The notes: generated from the sequence alone by a model not told the origin. 64,000 nt of DNA from Chitinophaga sp. MM2321 (GCF_964033635.1 NZ_OZ035533.1:4216001-4280000), one strand, 5' to 3'. Counted from the stretch's first letter, positions 55,237-63,310 are shown. Program-made: numbers and translations.

Positions 55237-56097
55237 CTATTGTATTTGAAAGGCGATGTTCCTCAGGGCTTTGATGCTTTGCGCCACCACAGCTTCTTCC
55301 TGGTTAGCATAATCAGGATGGAGGAAATCAATTTCCACGGCGAGGAAGCCTTCATAATTATTTTCTTTCAGTAAGCGGGCCAGCCTTACATTTTCAACGA
55401 GGCCCAATCCGGCAGGCACGCAGGAGAAAAAGTACCATTCATCTACGGGAACGCCTTTTACCGGCATAAGGTCTTTGATATGCGTGGCGAGTACGTATGG
55501 CGCCAGTTTTTTCATTGCCTTCACAGGGTCATCGGCTACACGCAGGAAATTGCCGGAGTCAAAGTTTACACCGAAGAACGGGGAGTTTACATCTTTTACT
55601 AACTGAAGTATTTCATCCGAGTTATAGTCGATATGATTTTCTACAGCCAGCTTCACATCATACCTGGTTGCGATGGCGGTAGCGGCGGCAAACATTTTAG
55701 TAAGTTTCTCCAACTGCGGACCATGGGGCTGAAATCTGAATTGTAAGCTGCTGCCCACTACCCGCATCACTTTTGCGCCGATTTGCTGCGCATATTCAAT
55801 ATGCCGGAGCATATCATCATAGGCTGCTTCATTGCTGCCTCCTTCCAGTCCGTCGGGATGGCCCCAGGCGTACACCCTGTCCAGTTGCTGGTTATCCAAT
55901 GTTGTCTTGATTCCACTGAGATATGCGGGGGTGAATGAGGGAATAAAACAAGACTCCAGTGAAATGCCGTCAATGCCCAGCTCTGGCAGCCTGGAGAGGA
56001 ATGTGTCAAAGGACAATTCTTTCGCGGGCGCTTGTTGTCCGGGATATACTTCACCAAATAAGCGGTGGTAGCAATAGCTATCGATACCTACTTTCAT
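55237..56097 (-). CDS. Sugar-phosphate isomerase/epimerase-like TIM-barrel protein, first gene of operon
   Basis: 286 residues, cytoplasmic. Xylose-isomerase-like barrel: GIDSYCYHRLFGEVYPGQ, LGIDGISLESCFIPSF, VKLAVENHIDYNSDEILQL, FFGVNFDSGNFLRVADDP and VATHIKDLMPVKG give the usual Glu/Asp/His metal ligands. Paired with a Gfo/Idh/MocA oxidoreductase it probably isomerises or eliminates an oxidised sugar. It heads the five-gene operon; the promoter and operator lie immediately upstream. Confidence 0.9.
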   Translation of the reverse strand: MKVGIDSYCYHRLFGEVYPGQQAPAKELSFDTFLSRLPELGIDGISLESCFIPSFTPAYLSGIKTTLDNQQLDRVYAWGHPDGLEGGSNEAAYDDMLRHIEYAQQIGAKVMRVVGSSLQFRFQPHGPQLEKLTKMFAAATAIATRYDVKLAVENHIDYNSDEILQLVKDVNSPFFGVNFDSGNFLRVADDPVKAMKKLAPYVLATHIKDLMPVKGVPVDEWYFFSCVPAGLGLVENVRLARLLKENNYEGFLAVEIDFLHPDYANQEEAVVAQSIKALRNIAFQIQ

Positions 56098-56157
56098 AGT
56101 ATTGATTTACAGTGTTAAATGGACACACGATTTCTTCCTGCAACAGGTGTTTTACTA

Positions 56158-56179
56158 AAATAGTGTACGTTAACTATTT
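56158..56179. promoter_or_regulatory. Probable LacI-family operator
   Basis: AAATAGTGTACGTTAACTATTT: outer arms AAATAGT/ACTATTT pair perfectly, and the centre ACGT is self-complementary with two mismatched positions on each side. It lies between the divergent operon and LacI gene and covers the predicted start site of the operon promoter (about 56173). Confidence 0.75.
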
Positions 56180-56210
56180 CAAAAGTATACAATATTGCAG
56201 CATATCCAAA
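56180..56210 (-). promoter_or_regulatory. Consensus promoter of the sugar-oxidation operon
   Basis: Minus strand TTTG (56210-56207), 19-base spacer, TACTTTTG (56187-56180): an exact consensus match. The predicted transcription start near 56173 is inside the LacI-type dyad, so repressor binding would block initiation. It overlaps the proposed 5' end of the LacI reading frame. Confidence 0.85.
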
Positions 56211-57316
56211 CTTTTTTTTTATTATTTTTTCTGTTAGGTCTTTTATCTACTTTTGAAAAAAAAATTATTAAAGAGAAGAACAGAAATATCGGTATTAAAG
56301 AAATAGCGGAAAGGGCAAATGTTTCCATCGGACCTGTTGACAAGGTATTGCATAACCGTGGCGGCGTATCGGAAAAAACGCGTCTACGGATATTAAAAGC
56401 AATCAAAGAACTGGATTACAAACCCAATATCCTTGCCAGCAGATTAAAATCAAAGAAGGAATACAACCTGGCCATCCTCCTGCCACAAGGTACCCAACAA
56501 ATTCCTTTCTGGTTTGAACACCAAAAAGGTTTTGAACGTATTAGAAAAGAGCTGGACCAGTTTGGCATAAACCTGGAAACATTCCATTTCGATCAGAACA
56601 GTGCATCTTCTTTCACTACCAAGCTTAACAAAGTCATCAAAGGGAAGTATGACGGTATTTTTATGGTACCGGTTTTCTATAATGAAACCATCAGGTTACT
56701 GCGGCACGCCGGCAAAACAGGTACACCGGTGATCTTCTTTGACAGTAACATCACTGACCAGGGCAATCTCAGCTTCATTGGTCAGAATTCCAGGGATAGC
56801 GGCTACCTCGCTGCCAACCTGCTGGACTATGGCGTTTCTCCGGAAGCAACTTTACTGGTAGCCACTATTGTCAGAAAAGATGATAACCACATTCATTTCT
56901 CCGCCAGGGAAGCGGGTTTCCTGGCATATTTCCAGGAAGCAAACCGGAAGATCATTCACTATGAAAATAAAAGTGGTAACGACCGTGCAATAGAGAAAGA
57001 GATCACCGCTTTACTGCAACGGGAACCAGGTATTGAAGGCATCTTTGTGACGAATGGCATTTCTAAAATAGCCGCAACCGTTAGTCAACTCAATACCAAC
57101 CGCTACAAACTGGTGGGATATGACCTCACCGATGAAAATATTTTTTTCCTGGAGAAAGGAATCATTCATTTTCTCATCAATCAACAACCCGACAAACAAG
57201 CTTACCAGGGGATCAAACTGTTTTATGAGTATCTCATATTAAAGCAACCGATCGCCAAAAGTTACTACATGCCTATCGATATTGTAACGCGATGCAATCT
57301 GAAATACTATCAGTAG
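56195..57316 (+). CDS. LacI-family regulator of the divergent sugar-oxidation operon (5' end uncertain)
   Basis: Up to 373 residues. Helix-turn-helix NIGIKEIAERANVSIGPVDK with hinge region YKPNILASRLKSKKEY, then a periplasmic-binding-protein-like effector domain (LAILLPQGTQQIPFWFEHQK, PVIFFDSNITDQGNLSFIGQ). The start is odd: no ATG or GTG lies in frame upstream of the HTH. The only standard start is TTG at 56195, which gives a hydrophobic leader (QTFFLLFFLLGLLSTFE) not seen in LacI proteins. A TTG at 56253 followed by A9 is one base out of frame; a tenth A would give an ordinary MKKKIIKEKN start. It ends 107 bases before the second tRNA-Leu. Confidence 0.85.
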   Translation: MQHIQTFFLLFFLLGLLSTFEKKIIKEKNRNIGIKEIAERANVSIGPVDKVLHNRGGVSEKTRLRILKAIKELDYKPNILASRLKSKKEYNLAILLPQGTQQIPFWFEHQKGFERIRKELDQFGINLETFHFDQNSASSFTTKLNKVIKGKYDGIFMVPVFYNETIRLLRHAGKTGTPVIFFDSNITDQGNLSFIGQNSRDSGYLAANLLDYGVSPEATLLVATIVRKDDNHIHFSAREAGFLAYFQEANRKIIHYENKSGNDRAIEKEITALLQREPGIEGIFVTNGISKIAATVSQLNTNRYKLVGYDLTDENIFFLEKGIIHFLINQQPDKQAYQGIKLFYEYLILKQPIAKSYYMPIDIVTRCNLKYYQ

Positions 57317-57369
57317 TATTGTATCCATCCTATCCCCCTTTTCTGTTCCCGGAAATATTTTCAAAAAAA

Positions 57370-57400
57370 TTTGGTAAAATCGTTTGTCTGCTTATCTTTG
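57370..57400 (+). promoter_or_regulatory. Consensus promoter of tRNA-Leu (second copy)
   Basis: TTTG (57370-57373), exactly 19 bases, TATCTTTG (57393-57400) followed by C. The AAAAAAATTTGG block around the -33 element is shared with the promoter of the first tRNA-Leu copy. Confidence 0.9.
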
Positions 57401-57423
57401 CAGCCCCTGACACGATATCAGTT

Positions 57424-57507
57424 GCCCAGATGGCGAAATTGGTAGACGCACTGTGTTCAGGTCGCAGCGTTCGCAAGGATGTGCTGGTTCGAATCCAGTT
57501 CTGGGCA
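57424..57507 (+). tRNA. tRNA-Leu (anticodon CAG), second copy
   Basis: 84 nt, identical in every base to the gene at 37005-37088: same acceptor stem GCCCAGA/TCTGGGC, loop TTCAGGT and long variable arm. CCA is not encoded. It has its own promoter and terminator. Confidence 0.98.
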
Positions 57508-57508
57508 C

Positions 57509-57539
57509 AAAATGGACAAACTTCGGTTTGTCCATTTTT
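57509..57539 (+). terminator. Terminator after tRNA-Leu (second copy)
   Basis: Perfect 13-bp stem AAAATGGACAAAC / GTTTGTCCATTTT with a TTCG tetraloop, then T. The UUCG loop makes it very stable. Confidence 0.94.
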
Positions 57540-57561
57540 ATTTTCGGGAAGACCTTAATCT

Positions 57562-58098
57562 TTATCGTTGAGTATTTCCCCCCATAGGAGAATACACCGG
57601 AACATAAAAGGGAGAATAGCCATTGTAGCCGCCTCTACTTACGCCAATGCTACCGGAAATGGAGAATGTTCTTTCATTATTGATATACATTACGCCTATT
57701 TTTGCATCCGAATAGGCGGTAAAGTTGTTAGTCTGCATCAAGCTATTGTTCTTGTTAATCGCAGGTTGATAAGGAATACTGTTGTAATGGAAAATATAAG
57801 GGGTCATCGATACGCCTCCGAAGGCGTACAGGTTATTGGTCAATTGACGGTTGACCTGCAATGCCAAAGGTACCGACAAGAAGGAACTTCCCCCTCCTTT
57901 AAATGCTACAAAGCCAGAGGATACGCCGGCATATTTTGTAACAAACCATTTCTTATAAATATTGTTGGTATCGCTTACCTGTTGAGGGTGTTTGAAGGCA
58001 GATTCCCTGCCATTCATAGCTCCGAAAGATGAGTCTATCTGTGCATTTACAGCCATACCCGACATTAAAATAGCAGCAAAAAGTATTATCCGTAACAT
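57562..58098 (-). CDS. Exported protein of unknown function
   Basis: 178 residues from the ATG at 58098 (an ATG at 58116 adds six residues). Signal peptide ends VNAQ (about 20). The mature part is Gly/Asn/Tyr rich with beta strands (GFVAFKGGGSSFLSVPLALQ, FSISGSIGVSRGGYNGYSPF), resembling a small outer-membrane beta protein; no family recognised. It ends opposite the tRNA-Leu terminator. Confidence 0.82.
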   Translation of the reverse strand: MLRIILFAAILMSGMAVNAQIDSSFGAMNGRESAFKHPQQVSDTNNIYKKWFVTKYAGVSSGFVAFKGGGSSFLSVPLALQVNRQLTNNLYAFGGVSMTPYIFHYNSIPYQPAINKNNSLMQTNNFTAYSDAKIGVMYINNERTFSISGSIGVSRGGYNGYSPFYVPVYSPMGGNTQR

Positions 58099-58236
58099 AC
58101 CATTAAAGATAAGCATCCTTTTTTATTAAAATGCTAACATAATCACAATATGCAAAATAGCTACGATTGAATCTGAGAGTGACATTTATATGGACCAGGT
58201 CACGAGAATCAAGGTATTTTTTTCATCTTATAAAAA

Positions 58237-59784
58237 TTACTCAGTAATCAGCTTGAGCACATATTCCATCTGCGTATCGCGGTTCTGCATAAAATCACTG
58301 AAAGTAGGCCACACCGTATGATCGGGAATAATGCCCCTACCTACTGGTTGATCCGGCTTTACAGGTGCATCCTGATCTACATAAACAATAGAGAATTTCG
58401 TTTTTATTTTTGAATGAGGCAGTTCGTATATCACCGACATATGGCCGTTGTGGCCATAATATCCTCCAACGGTTTCTACTCCAACAATGGTGACATTGCG
58501 TGCATAGGCTTTTACAAGAGAAGCCAGGTGTGATGCTGCTGATGCCACATTTTCATCAATGAGTAGATACAATTTTCCTTTGAAACCGGGATGCTTGGGA
58601 TAATACACCGGGTTGTATTTGATGTTCTGCATATTCCGGCCATTATGCAATGCCGGGAAATAATCTTTCAGCATTCGCTTTCCATCAGCTTTTGCCATCG
58701 AGTCCATCCTTTCTGCGGTAGATACACCCCAAAAATATTTTTCATATGGAATCCCGTCATCAAAGATCGTATAAGCCAGTGTATTTTCTTTGAAGCTGGA
58801 ATCCGTCAGGTACATCATCGGTTGTTCAAAAGTAGGATCACTGCCACCGGGATTGCTGCGGATGTCCAGGATGAGGTTGGGTATATTGTTATTGTTAAGT
58901 GCCTGGAATACGCTGTCTATAAACGCTACATATACCGGAAAGGCCGGGTCCTCCAGTCCACTGGCCATGGAGAATATCCGCAGGTTCAATAAACCCGTTG
59001 AGGGGTTCACCATCTTAAAACTATATTTAGGTTGCACAGTGTAATCGATCACACTATCTACTGATGCACTATGACGCAATATTAAGTTGGCTGTTCGTTG
59101 CGCCAGCGATACAGCTGGTACTGTCACTGTTTGCTCTTGGGTAGCACCCGGGGCTACAAACGCGATGGCAAAACTATCTTTGATGCCGTACTCATACAGG
59201 TAACGCAATCCATAACTTCTGTTCACACTGCTTGATAGTTTTTCTGTTTGAGTAAAGCCATCTGCTGTTATGTATTTGTAAAAAGATTGCATCAGTTCCT
59301 TGTCAGTAATACCATTGATACCCATCACCCGCGATCCTACAGGGATTTGCGCTGTTTTGCTATTAAAGATCATATTACCTTCAATATATTTAAGGGCAAA
59401 AGGAAAGAAGCCACGTTGCCGATTGTAATATCCGACAAGATCGGCTTGCGGTTCTGTATAGTTATGGCAGCTTCCTTCAAAATCAGTCAACTGCAAAATG
59501 ATCTTATAAAAGGCAAGTGTAGACATAGGCCGGCGTACCTCCTTAAAGGCCCATTTATAAATGCTGTCGATTTGCCTTTGGGTGCGGTAGCGATACAGAC
59601 CAGAGTTAGCTTTTTTACGGATATCAAGGAACAACCGCAGGTCCTGCTTCATCTCACTGGGATGAAGCTGCCGGTTGTATATGGACAGGCTGTCGAACGG
59701 TTGTTTAGCCTGCTGGGATGAATTAGCGGTTGATTGTGCCCATCCCTGATGCGCAAGTAATAGCAAAAACAGTAATTTTTTCAT
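58237..59784 (-). CDS. S41-family peptidase (exported)
   Basis: 515 residues with signal peptide ending GWAQ (about 17). C-terminal-processing-protease fold: LLNLRIFSMASGLEDPAF, LILDIRSNPGGSDPTFEQ and the probable nucleophile Ser415 in DENVASAASHLAS; the following IVGVETVGGYYGHNG block is also typical. The PDZ domain of classic CtpA is not evident between residues 130 and 230. The catalytic Lys, usually about 25 residues after the Ser, is not obvious, so the activity is less certain than the fold. Confidence 0.85.
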   Translation of the reverse strand: MKKLLFLLLLAHQGWAQSTANSSQQAKQPFDSLSIYNRQLHPSEMKQDLRLFLDIRKKANSGLYRYRTQRQIDSIYKWAFKEVRRPMSTLAFYKIILQLTDFEGSCHNYTEPQADLVGYYNRQRGFFPFALKYIEGNMIFNSKTAQIPVGSRVMGINGITDKELMQSFYKYITADGFTQTEKLSSSVNRSYGLRYLYEYGIKDSFAIAFVAPGATQEQTVTVPAVSLAQRTANLILRHSASVDSVIDYTVQPKYSFKMVNPSTGLLNLRIFSMASGLEDPAFPVYVAFIDSVFQALNNNNIPNLILDIRSNPGGSDPTFEQPMMYLTDSSFKENTLAYTIFDDGIPYEKYFWGVSTAERMDSMAKADGKRMLKDYFPALHNGRNMQNIKYNPVYYPKHPGFKGKLYLLIDENVASAASHLASLVKAYARNVTIVGVETVGGYYGHNGHMSVIYELPHSKIKTKFSIVYVDQDAPVKPDQPVGRGIIPDHTVWPTFSDFMQNRDTQMEYVLKLITE

Positions 59785-60142
59785 ATGATTTCCGGGTATC
59801 AGGCGCTAATCTACAAAAACCTTAGAATGTGACCAATTCGTACAAATTTATCACAAGGCTTTTTTTGTAGGTAGCTGAGTGATGTGGGGAATGGTATGCA
59901 ATTACTCCACAGGCAAAGCAGTTTTTTGCCTCATGAGTTCAGCGCACGAATTCAACATGGACAGTTTGGCACTTTTGCAACCTCGGTCAAGTATTATAGG
60001 GTATGCGCGAAGCGTATCATAAAGCACTTGATCGAACTAAAAGTAATATTTTCGGATGAAACTTCACAATCAAGATATGGAGTCCGGTATGGCTATATCT
60101 GTACAAAGTATACCGGGTTCCCGAGGAGACCAATGCAGATTC
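59785..60142. other. Gene-poor stretch between the S41 peptidase and a small membrane-protein gene
   Basis: About 360 bases. One plus-strand reading frame (59884-60327) crosses it and overlaps the next gene, but shows no family features. I see no dyad longer than a few bases, no RNA gene and no remnant of a recognised element. Confidence 0.4.
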
Positions 60143-60577
60143 TTATTGCGGGACAATATTCGAAAACTTCTGCTTACCAACAACATTATCTGAATAAAGA
60201 ACTGTTTTCTTCTTACCAGCTGATTTATAGCATTTACCATGAAAGCAATAATAGAATATACTACCTGCAAAATACATTGCCACATCCCACCAATCACCTA
60301 TATAGTATGTGTAAAAATGAGGCATAATCCATTCAAAAAACAGGGATACATACAATGCAATAAATAAAAGATATCCAAGAGAATATGTATAATACCTATT
60401 TCTGACTATAAATATACGGGTAAAAGTAAGCGTTAGATGTGACATGGCCGGCACCGCAATAAAATCGGTCAAATAGCCATTGAGGAGGGGAATAGGCTGG
60501 TGTATATACCGGCAGATATGAATAACGCTCCATACCAGGCAGTAAATAATAAATAAACGATCGAATAATTGCTTCAT
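60143..60577 (-). CDS. Small membrane protein with four predicted helices
   Basis: 144 residues. Hydrophobic segments at about 8-25, 35-58, 64-86 and 95-112; the C-terminal 30 residues are basic and polar (KCYKSAGKKKTV). The family is not recognised. The ATG directly follows the stop of the upstream 64-residue gene, so the two are translationally coupled. Likely repressed with it by the divergent TetR protein. Confidence 0.75.
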   Translation of the reverse strand: MKQLFDRLFIIYCLVWSVIHICRYIHQPIPLLNGYLTDFIAVPAMSHLTLTFTRIFIVRNRYYTYSLGYLLFIALYVSLFFEWIMPHFYTYYIGDWWDVAMYFAGSIFYYCFHGKCYKSAGKKKTVLYSDNVVGKQKFSNIVPQ

Positions 60578-60772
60578 TTACAACACAAACATGACAGCTC
60601 CACAAATAACCAATGAAATGAGTAGAAACATAACTGCAAACAGGTAGAACCCACTGTGTTTAAGCATTTTCACCGGTAATACATCTCCAGGTTTGACAGG
60701 AAAAATACTGTTCCTCAATCGTTGAAGTAAAGGTCTTTCCTCCTGTTGTAGATCATTTAATTCGTCCGCCAT
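60578..60772 (-). CDS. Small single-span membrane protein
   Basis: 64 residues from the ATG at 60772 (MADELNDLQQEERP); an upstream ATG at 60859 would run through the TetR gene start and is rejected. Acidic N-terminus, a Pro-rich middle and one C-terminal membrane helix (about 43-63, FYLFAVMFLLISLVICGA). Function unknown; first gene of a two-gene operon opposite tetR. Confidence 0.72.
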   Translation of the reverse strand: MADELNDLQQEERPLLQRLRNSIFPVKPGDVLPVKMLKHSGFYLFAVMFLLISLVICGAVMFVL

Positions 60773-60783
60773 GTTGTTCTTAT

Positions 60784-60831
60784 TTAGAACAAATGTACTA
60801 TTTTTATTAAAAATTAGTTCAATTGTTCTAA
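60784..60831. promoter_or_regulatory. Divergent control region with TetR-type half sites
   Basis: Between the small membrane gene and tetR: TTAGAACAA (60784-60792) and its reverse complement TTGTTCTAA (60823-60831). The right half overlaps the near-palindrome TTAGTTCAATTGTTCTAA (60814-60831), centred on CAATTG. These half sites lie where both divergent promoters must be, so regulation by the adjacent TetR protein is likely. Confidence 0.6.
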
Positions 60832-60839
60832 ATTTGAAT

Positions 60840-61439
60840 ATGAATACTAAAGAACGCATTCTGATAACGGCTTTGAAACTATATAACAGCCAGGGCGTAA
60901 ATACTATTACAAGCAGGCATATCGCAGCAGAAATGGGAATCAGTCCAGGTAATCTACATTATCACTTTAAGCATACTGATGAAATCATTCAAACGCTTTA
61001 CGATAGATTATCCCTCGATTTTGATGCCATCATACTTTCAATGGAATCACCCGGCCACATTGACATAACTGTAATTAAAGATTTAACCAGGCGCTCATTC
61101 GAATTAGTTTATACGTATCGCTTTATATTCTTACATTTTGTGGAAATAGGGTTACGCATCCCCGCTGTAAAAAAAGATTACTATGCATTAACACAACGAA
61201 GAGAGCAGCAATTTCTGGCTTTTTTTGAAAAATTAAAGTCTGATGGCGTATTCAGAAGAGATATACCGGCAACCGTACTTCAAGCACTTGTTACACAAAT
61301 TTTTATTATAGGAGACTTCTGGCTATCAAACAATGAATTAACACTAAAGCTGAAAGGAAGTAAGGCAGTAGCTCATTACAGCAACATCTTATTCAATCTG
61401 TTCTACCCTTACCTGGTAGATCCTGCACAACTAAGCTAG
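60840..61439 (+). CDS. TetR/AcrR-family regulator
   Basis: 199 residues from the ATG at 60840 (MNTKERILITALKLYN); an upstream frame opening at 60771 overlaps the divergent gene and lacks family sequence. Helix-turn-helix at about 22-45 (TITSRHIAAEMGISPGNLHY, HFKHTDEIIQTLY). The all-helical effector domain has no recognised ligand pocket. It probably controls the two small membrane proteins transcribed away from it. Confidence 0.92.
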   Translation: MNTKERILITALKLYNSQGVNTITSRHIAAEMGISPGNLHYHFKHTDEIIQTLYDRLSLDFDAIILSMESPGHIDITVIKDLTRRSFELVYTYRFIFLHFVEIGLRIPAVKKDYYALTQRREQQFLAFFEKLKSDGVFRRDIPATVLQALVTQIFIIGDFWLSNNELTLKLKGSKAVAHYSNILFNLFYPYLVDPAQLS

Positions 61440-61735
61440 TGTTCGGGAATATCAAACTTACCGCTGCTTTTGTAGAATGGCGGTAACAGTAAATATTTTT
61501 AAAACGGGACCAGGTGAGGAGTAATTTCAATAATTTTATAAGGTCGGATTAAATAACAGCTGCAACAATATTATCGATATCATGCTACCACACACCTGCG
61601 ATGTGACCAAACCAGTAAATTCTGTGACGAATGCCTACAAAGAGACAGGAAGCAAAGACGTTGACTTTAAGTTAGTGCTCCGGAGCACCTGATTGGTTCA
61701 ATAGCTTACCACTATTGTTGATTTTTCAAGATTTC
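61440..61735. other. Region between tetR and a Crp/Fnr gene, with a hairpin
   Basis: About 300 bases without a supported gene. A hairpin TTACCGC / GCGGTAA (61458-61486) followed by an A+T-rich run may terminate tetR transcription. The rest shows no structure that I can name. Confidence 0.45.
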
Positions 61736-62452
61736 TTACTGGATATTACCGCAACCCGATAATTTAATCAGTTGCTTTACATCTTTAATCCAAATCTTTC
61801 GTCCCTGGGAATTTAAAATGCCGGCAGCTTTGAACTCTGTTAAAAACCTGACGATATTTTCATTGCCGGTACCTACCATATTAGCCAGATCACTACGGGA
61901 AAGATTGATCATAATTTCTTCGCCAGGCAATGTTTCTGCTTTAAATTTTTCGCGTAATACAATTAATGTAATCGCCAGTCTTTCTTTCACAGAACGCTGT
62001 GCAAATACAGAAATGCTATTTGTCAGCACCGCGAATTCATGACTGAGGGTTTTGAGTAACCTGCGTGGCAGCACACTGGATCTTTCCAGGGTAGTTATAA
62101 AATCTTCTTTGGGGATAAATGCAATGACACATTCTTCTAAGGTAGCGGCAGAATCAGGGTAACGTTCGTCTGCTAAAATAGCGTGGTATCCAATCAATTC
62201 ACCTGTATTGGCAACATAAATAATTTGTTCCCGGCCGTTTTGATCCACCTGGTATTTTTTTACTTTCCCTTTTTTAACAAAGTAAATACCCGAAGCAACT
62301 CCTCCCTCTCTGAATATAACTTCCCCTTTGCTATACCGTTGTTCCTGCATGTGCGCACAGAGATCAGCATACTCATCTTCCGGCAGATTATTTAAAATGG
62401 ACTGCGATTTAAAATTCCATTTATCAATAGGAAACAGACCAGCTAAACTCAT
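61736..62452 (-). CDS. Crp/Fnr-family transcriptional regulator
   Basis: 238 residues. Cyclic-nucleotide-binding-like beta barrel (about 25-135: EVIFREGGVASGIYFVKKGK, ELIGYHAILADERYPDSAAT) and a C-terminal winged helix (about 165-230: NLSRSDLANMVGTGNENIVR, FLTEF). No N-terminal cysteine cluster, so it is not a classical [4Fe-4S] Fnr. It is a close paralogue of the truncated gene at 63311, with aligned blocks throughout. Upstream TACCTTTG (62532-62539, minus) is a -7 match. Confidence 0.93.
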   Translation of the reverse strand: MSLAGLFPIDKWNFKSQSILNNLPEDEYADLCAHMQEQRYSKGEVIFREGGVASGIYFVKKGKVKKYQVDQNGREQIIYVANTGELIGYHAILADERYPDSAATLEECVIAFIPKEDFITTLERSSVLPRRLLKTLSHEFAVLTNSISVFAQRSVKERLAITLIVLREKFKAETLPGEEIMINLSRSDLANMVGTGNENIVRFLTEFKAAGILNSQGRKIWIKDVKQLIKLSGCGNIQ

Positions 62453-62531
62453 AGAAAATTGACCTATTGGATAAAAAAAAGTGATTTTTTCAGCTTTCCA
62501 GTTGAAAAGTATCAGTGAACCTGAATGGCTT

Positions 62532-62539
62532 CAAAGGTA
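62532..62539 (-). promoter_or_regulatory. Candidate -7 box for the Crp/Fnr gene
   Basis: Minus strand TACCTTTG, an exact TAnnTTTG match about 85 bases upstream of the ATG. GTTG at a 20-base spacing could serve as the -33 element. Confidence 0.55.
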
Positions 62540-62582
62540 CCTTCACCTTATGAAAGTATCAACTATTTCTTGTCCTGGGAGG

Positions 62583-63194
62583 TTATAATTTGATCCAGTA
62601 CTTCAACAAGTGGTCTATATCTGTTCCCACAATATGATACCCATGTGGCGCTTCATCTTCATTGCAGTGGTAAGTAGCCAACCGTGTTCCTGCCGGCATT
62701 TTTTCGAGTTCTTTATATAAGTATCGGTTATATTGATTGTACAGGTACCTGGAGTAGGTAAACTTATCATCTATTTTGTAAGTACCGGGAAGGTTTTCAT
62801 AAAAAGAGTTGAAAAAGTAAAAATGATTGTACTCCCTGAAATCAAGTTCTATCAAATTACCGTGCATGAAAGTAACATTCCCGAGTCCGACCATTTCTTG
62901 TGCAATGGTTGCATAACGTACCAGATCCATGCGCTGTTCAATACCGTAAAAAGAGGCTTCCGGGTTATAATAAGCGCCGCCCAGACAAAATTTTCCAGGC
63001 CCGCTACCAATATCCAATATCTTTACACCCGGCGTTGCCGCCAGGAATTCCGAAGCTTTCTGAACTACTTTTAGCGGAGTCCAATGCCTTTGAGCCAACG
63101 CCTGTATATAAAGCGGATAGAGATGGTGAAAATGAAAGTCGGAGGTAAACCATTTGTCTAGCTCTCCAGGTAAAGAAGGAGATGTTACCGGCAT
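62583..63194 (-). CDS. Class I SAM-dependent methyltransferase
   Basis: 203 residues. Motif I VKILDIGSGPGKFCLGG with the SAM-binding glycines at about residues 54-70, an acidic residue in FYGIEQRMDL (motif II), and VTFMHGNLIELDF (motif III region). The target is not evident. It lies between two Crp/Fnr paralogues and is transcribed toward the first; a -7 box TACCTTTG (63219-63226, minus) sits about 25 bases upstream. Confidence 0.88.
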   Translation of the reverse strand: MPVTSPSLPGELDKWFTSDFHFHHLYPLYIQALAQRHWTPLKVVQKASEFLAATPGVKILDIGSGPGKFCLGGAYYNPEASFYGIEQRMDLVRYATIAQEMVGLGNVTFMHGNLIELDFREYNHFYFFNSFYENLPGTYKIDDKFTYSRYLYNQYNRYLYKELEKMPAGTRLATYHCNEDEAPHGYHIVGTDIDHLLKYWIKL

Positions 63195-63218
63195 ATTTTA
63201 TCCTGTTGTTTTATGCAG

Positions 63219-63226
63219 CAAAGGTA
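63219..63226 (-). promoter_or_regulatory. Candidate -7 box for the methyltransferase gene
   Basis: Minus strand TACCTTTG followed by C, an exact -7 match; the -33 position does not fit TTTG. Confidence 0.5.
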
Positions 63227-63270
63227 TTTATCAATCTATCTCTCTGCGGTAAACTTTATCATCCCAAAAA

Positions 63271-63284
63271 GTGATTTATATCAA
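63271..63284. promoter_or_regulatory. Fnr/Crp-like binding site
   Basis: GTGATTTATATCAA matches the Fnr/Dnr consensus TTGAT-N4-ATCAA at all defined positions but the first. It lies 27-40 bases upstream of the second Crp/Fnr gene and about 77 bases upstream of the methyltransferase start, so it could serve either gene. Confidence 0.6.
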
Positions 63285-63310
63285 TTTTAAAATGGCTAAT
63301 TTTAATCATT

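Noticed and set aside
57292..57558. 88-codon plus-strand frame
   Set aside because: It runs through the tRNA-Leu gene and its promoter; the translated end is tRNA and terminator sequence.
58185..58215. GACCAGGTCACGAGAATCAAGG resembling a family A end
   Set aside because: Only the first seven bases agree and there is no core or opposite arm.
59884..60327. 147-codon plus-strand frame
   Set aside because: Half of it overlaps the four-helix membrane protein gene; the other half shows no family match, signal or convincing promoter.
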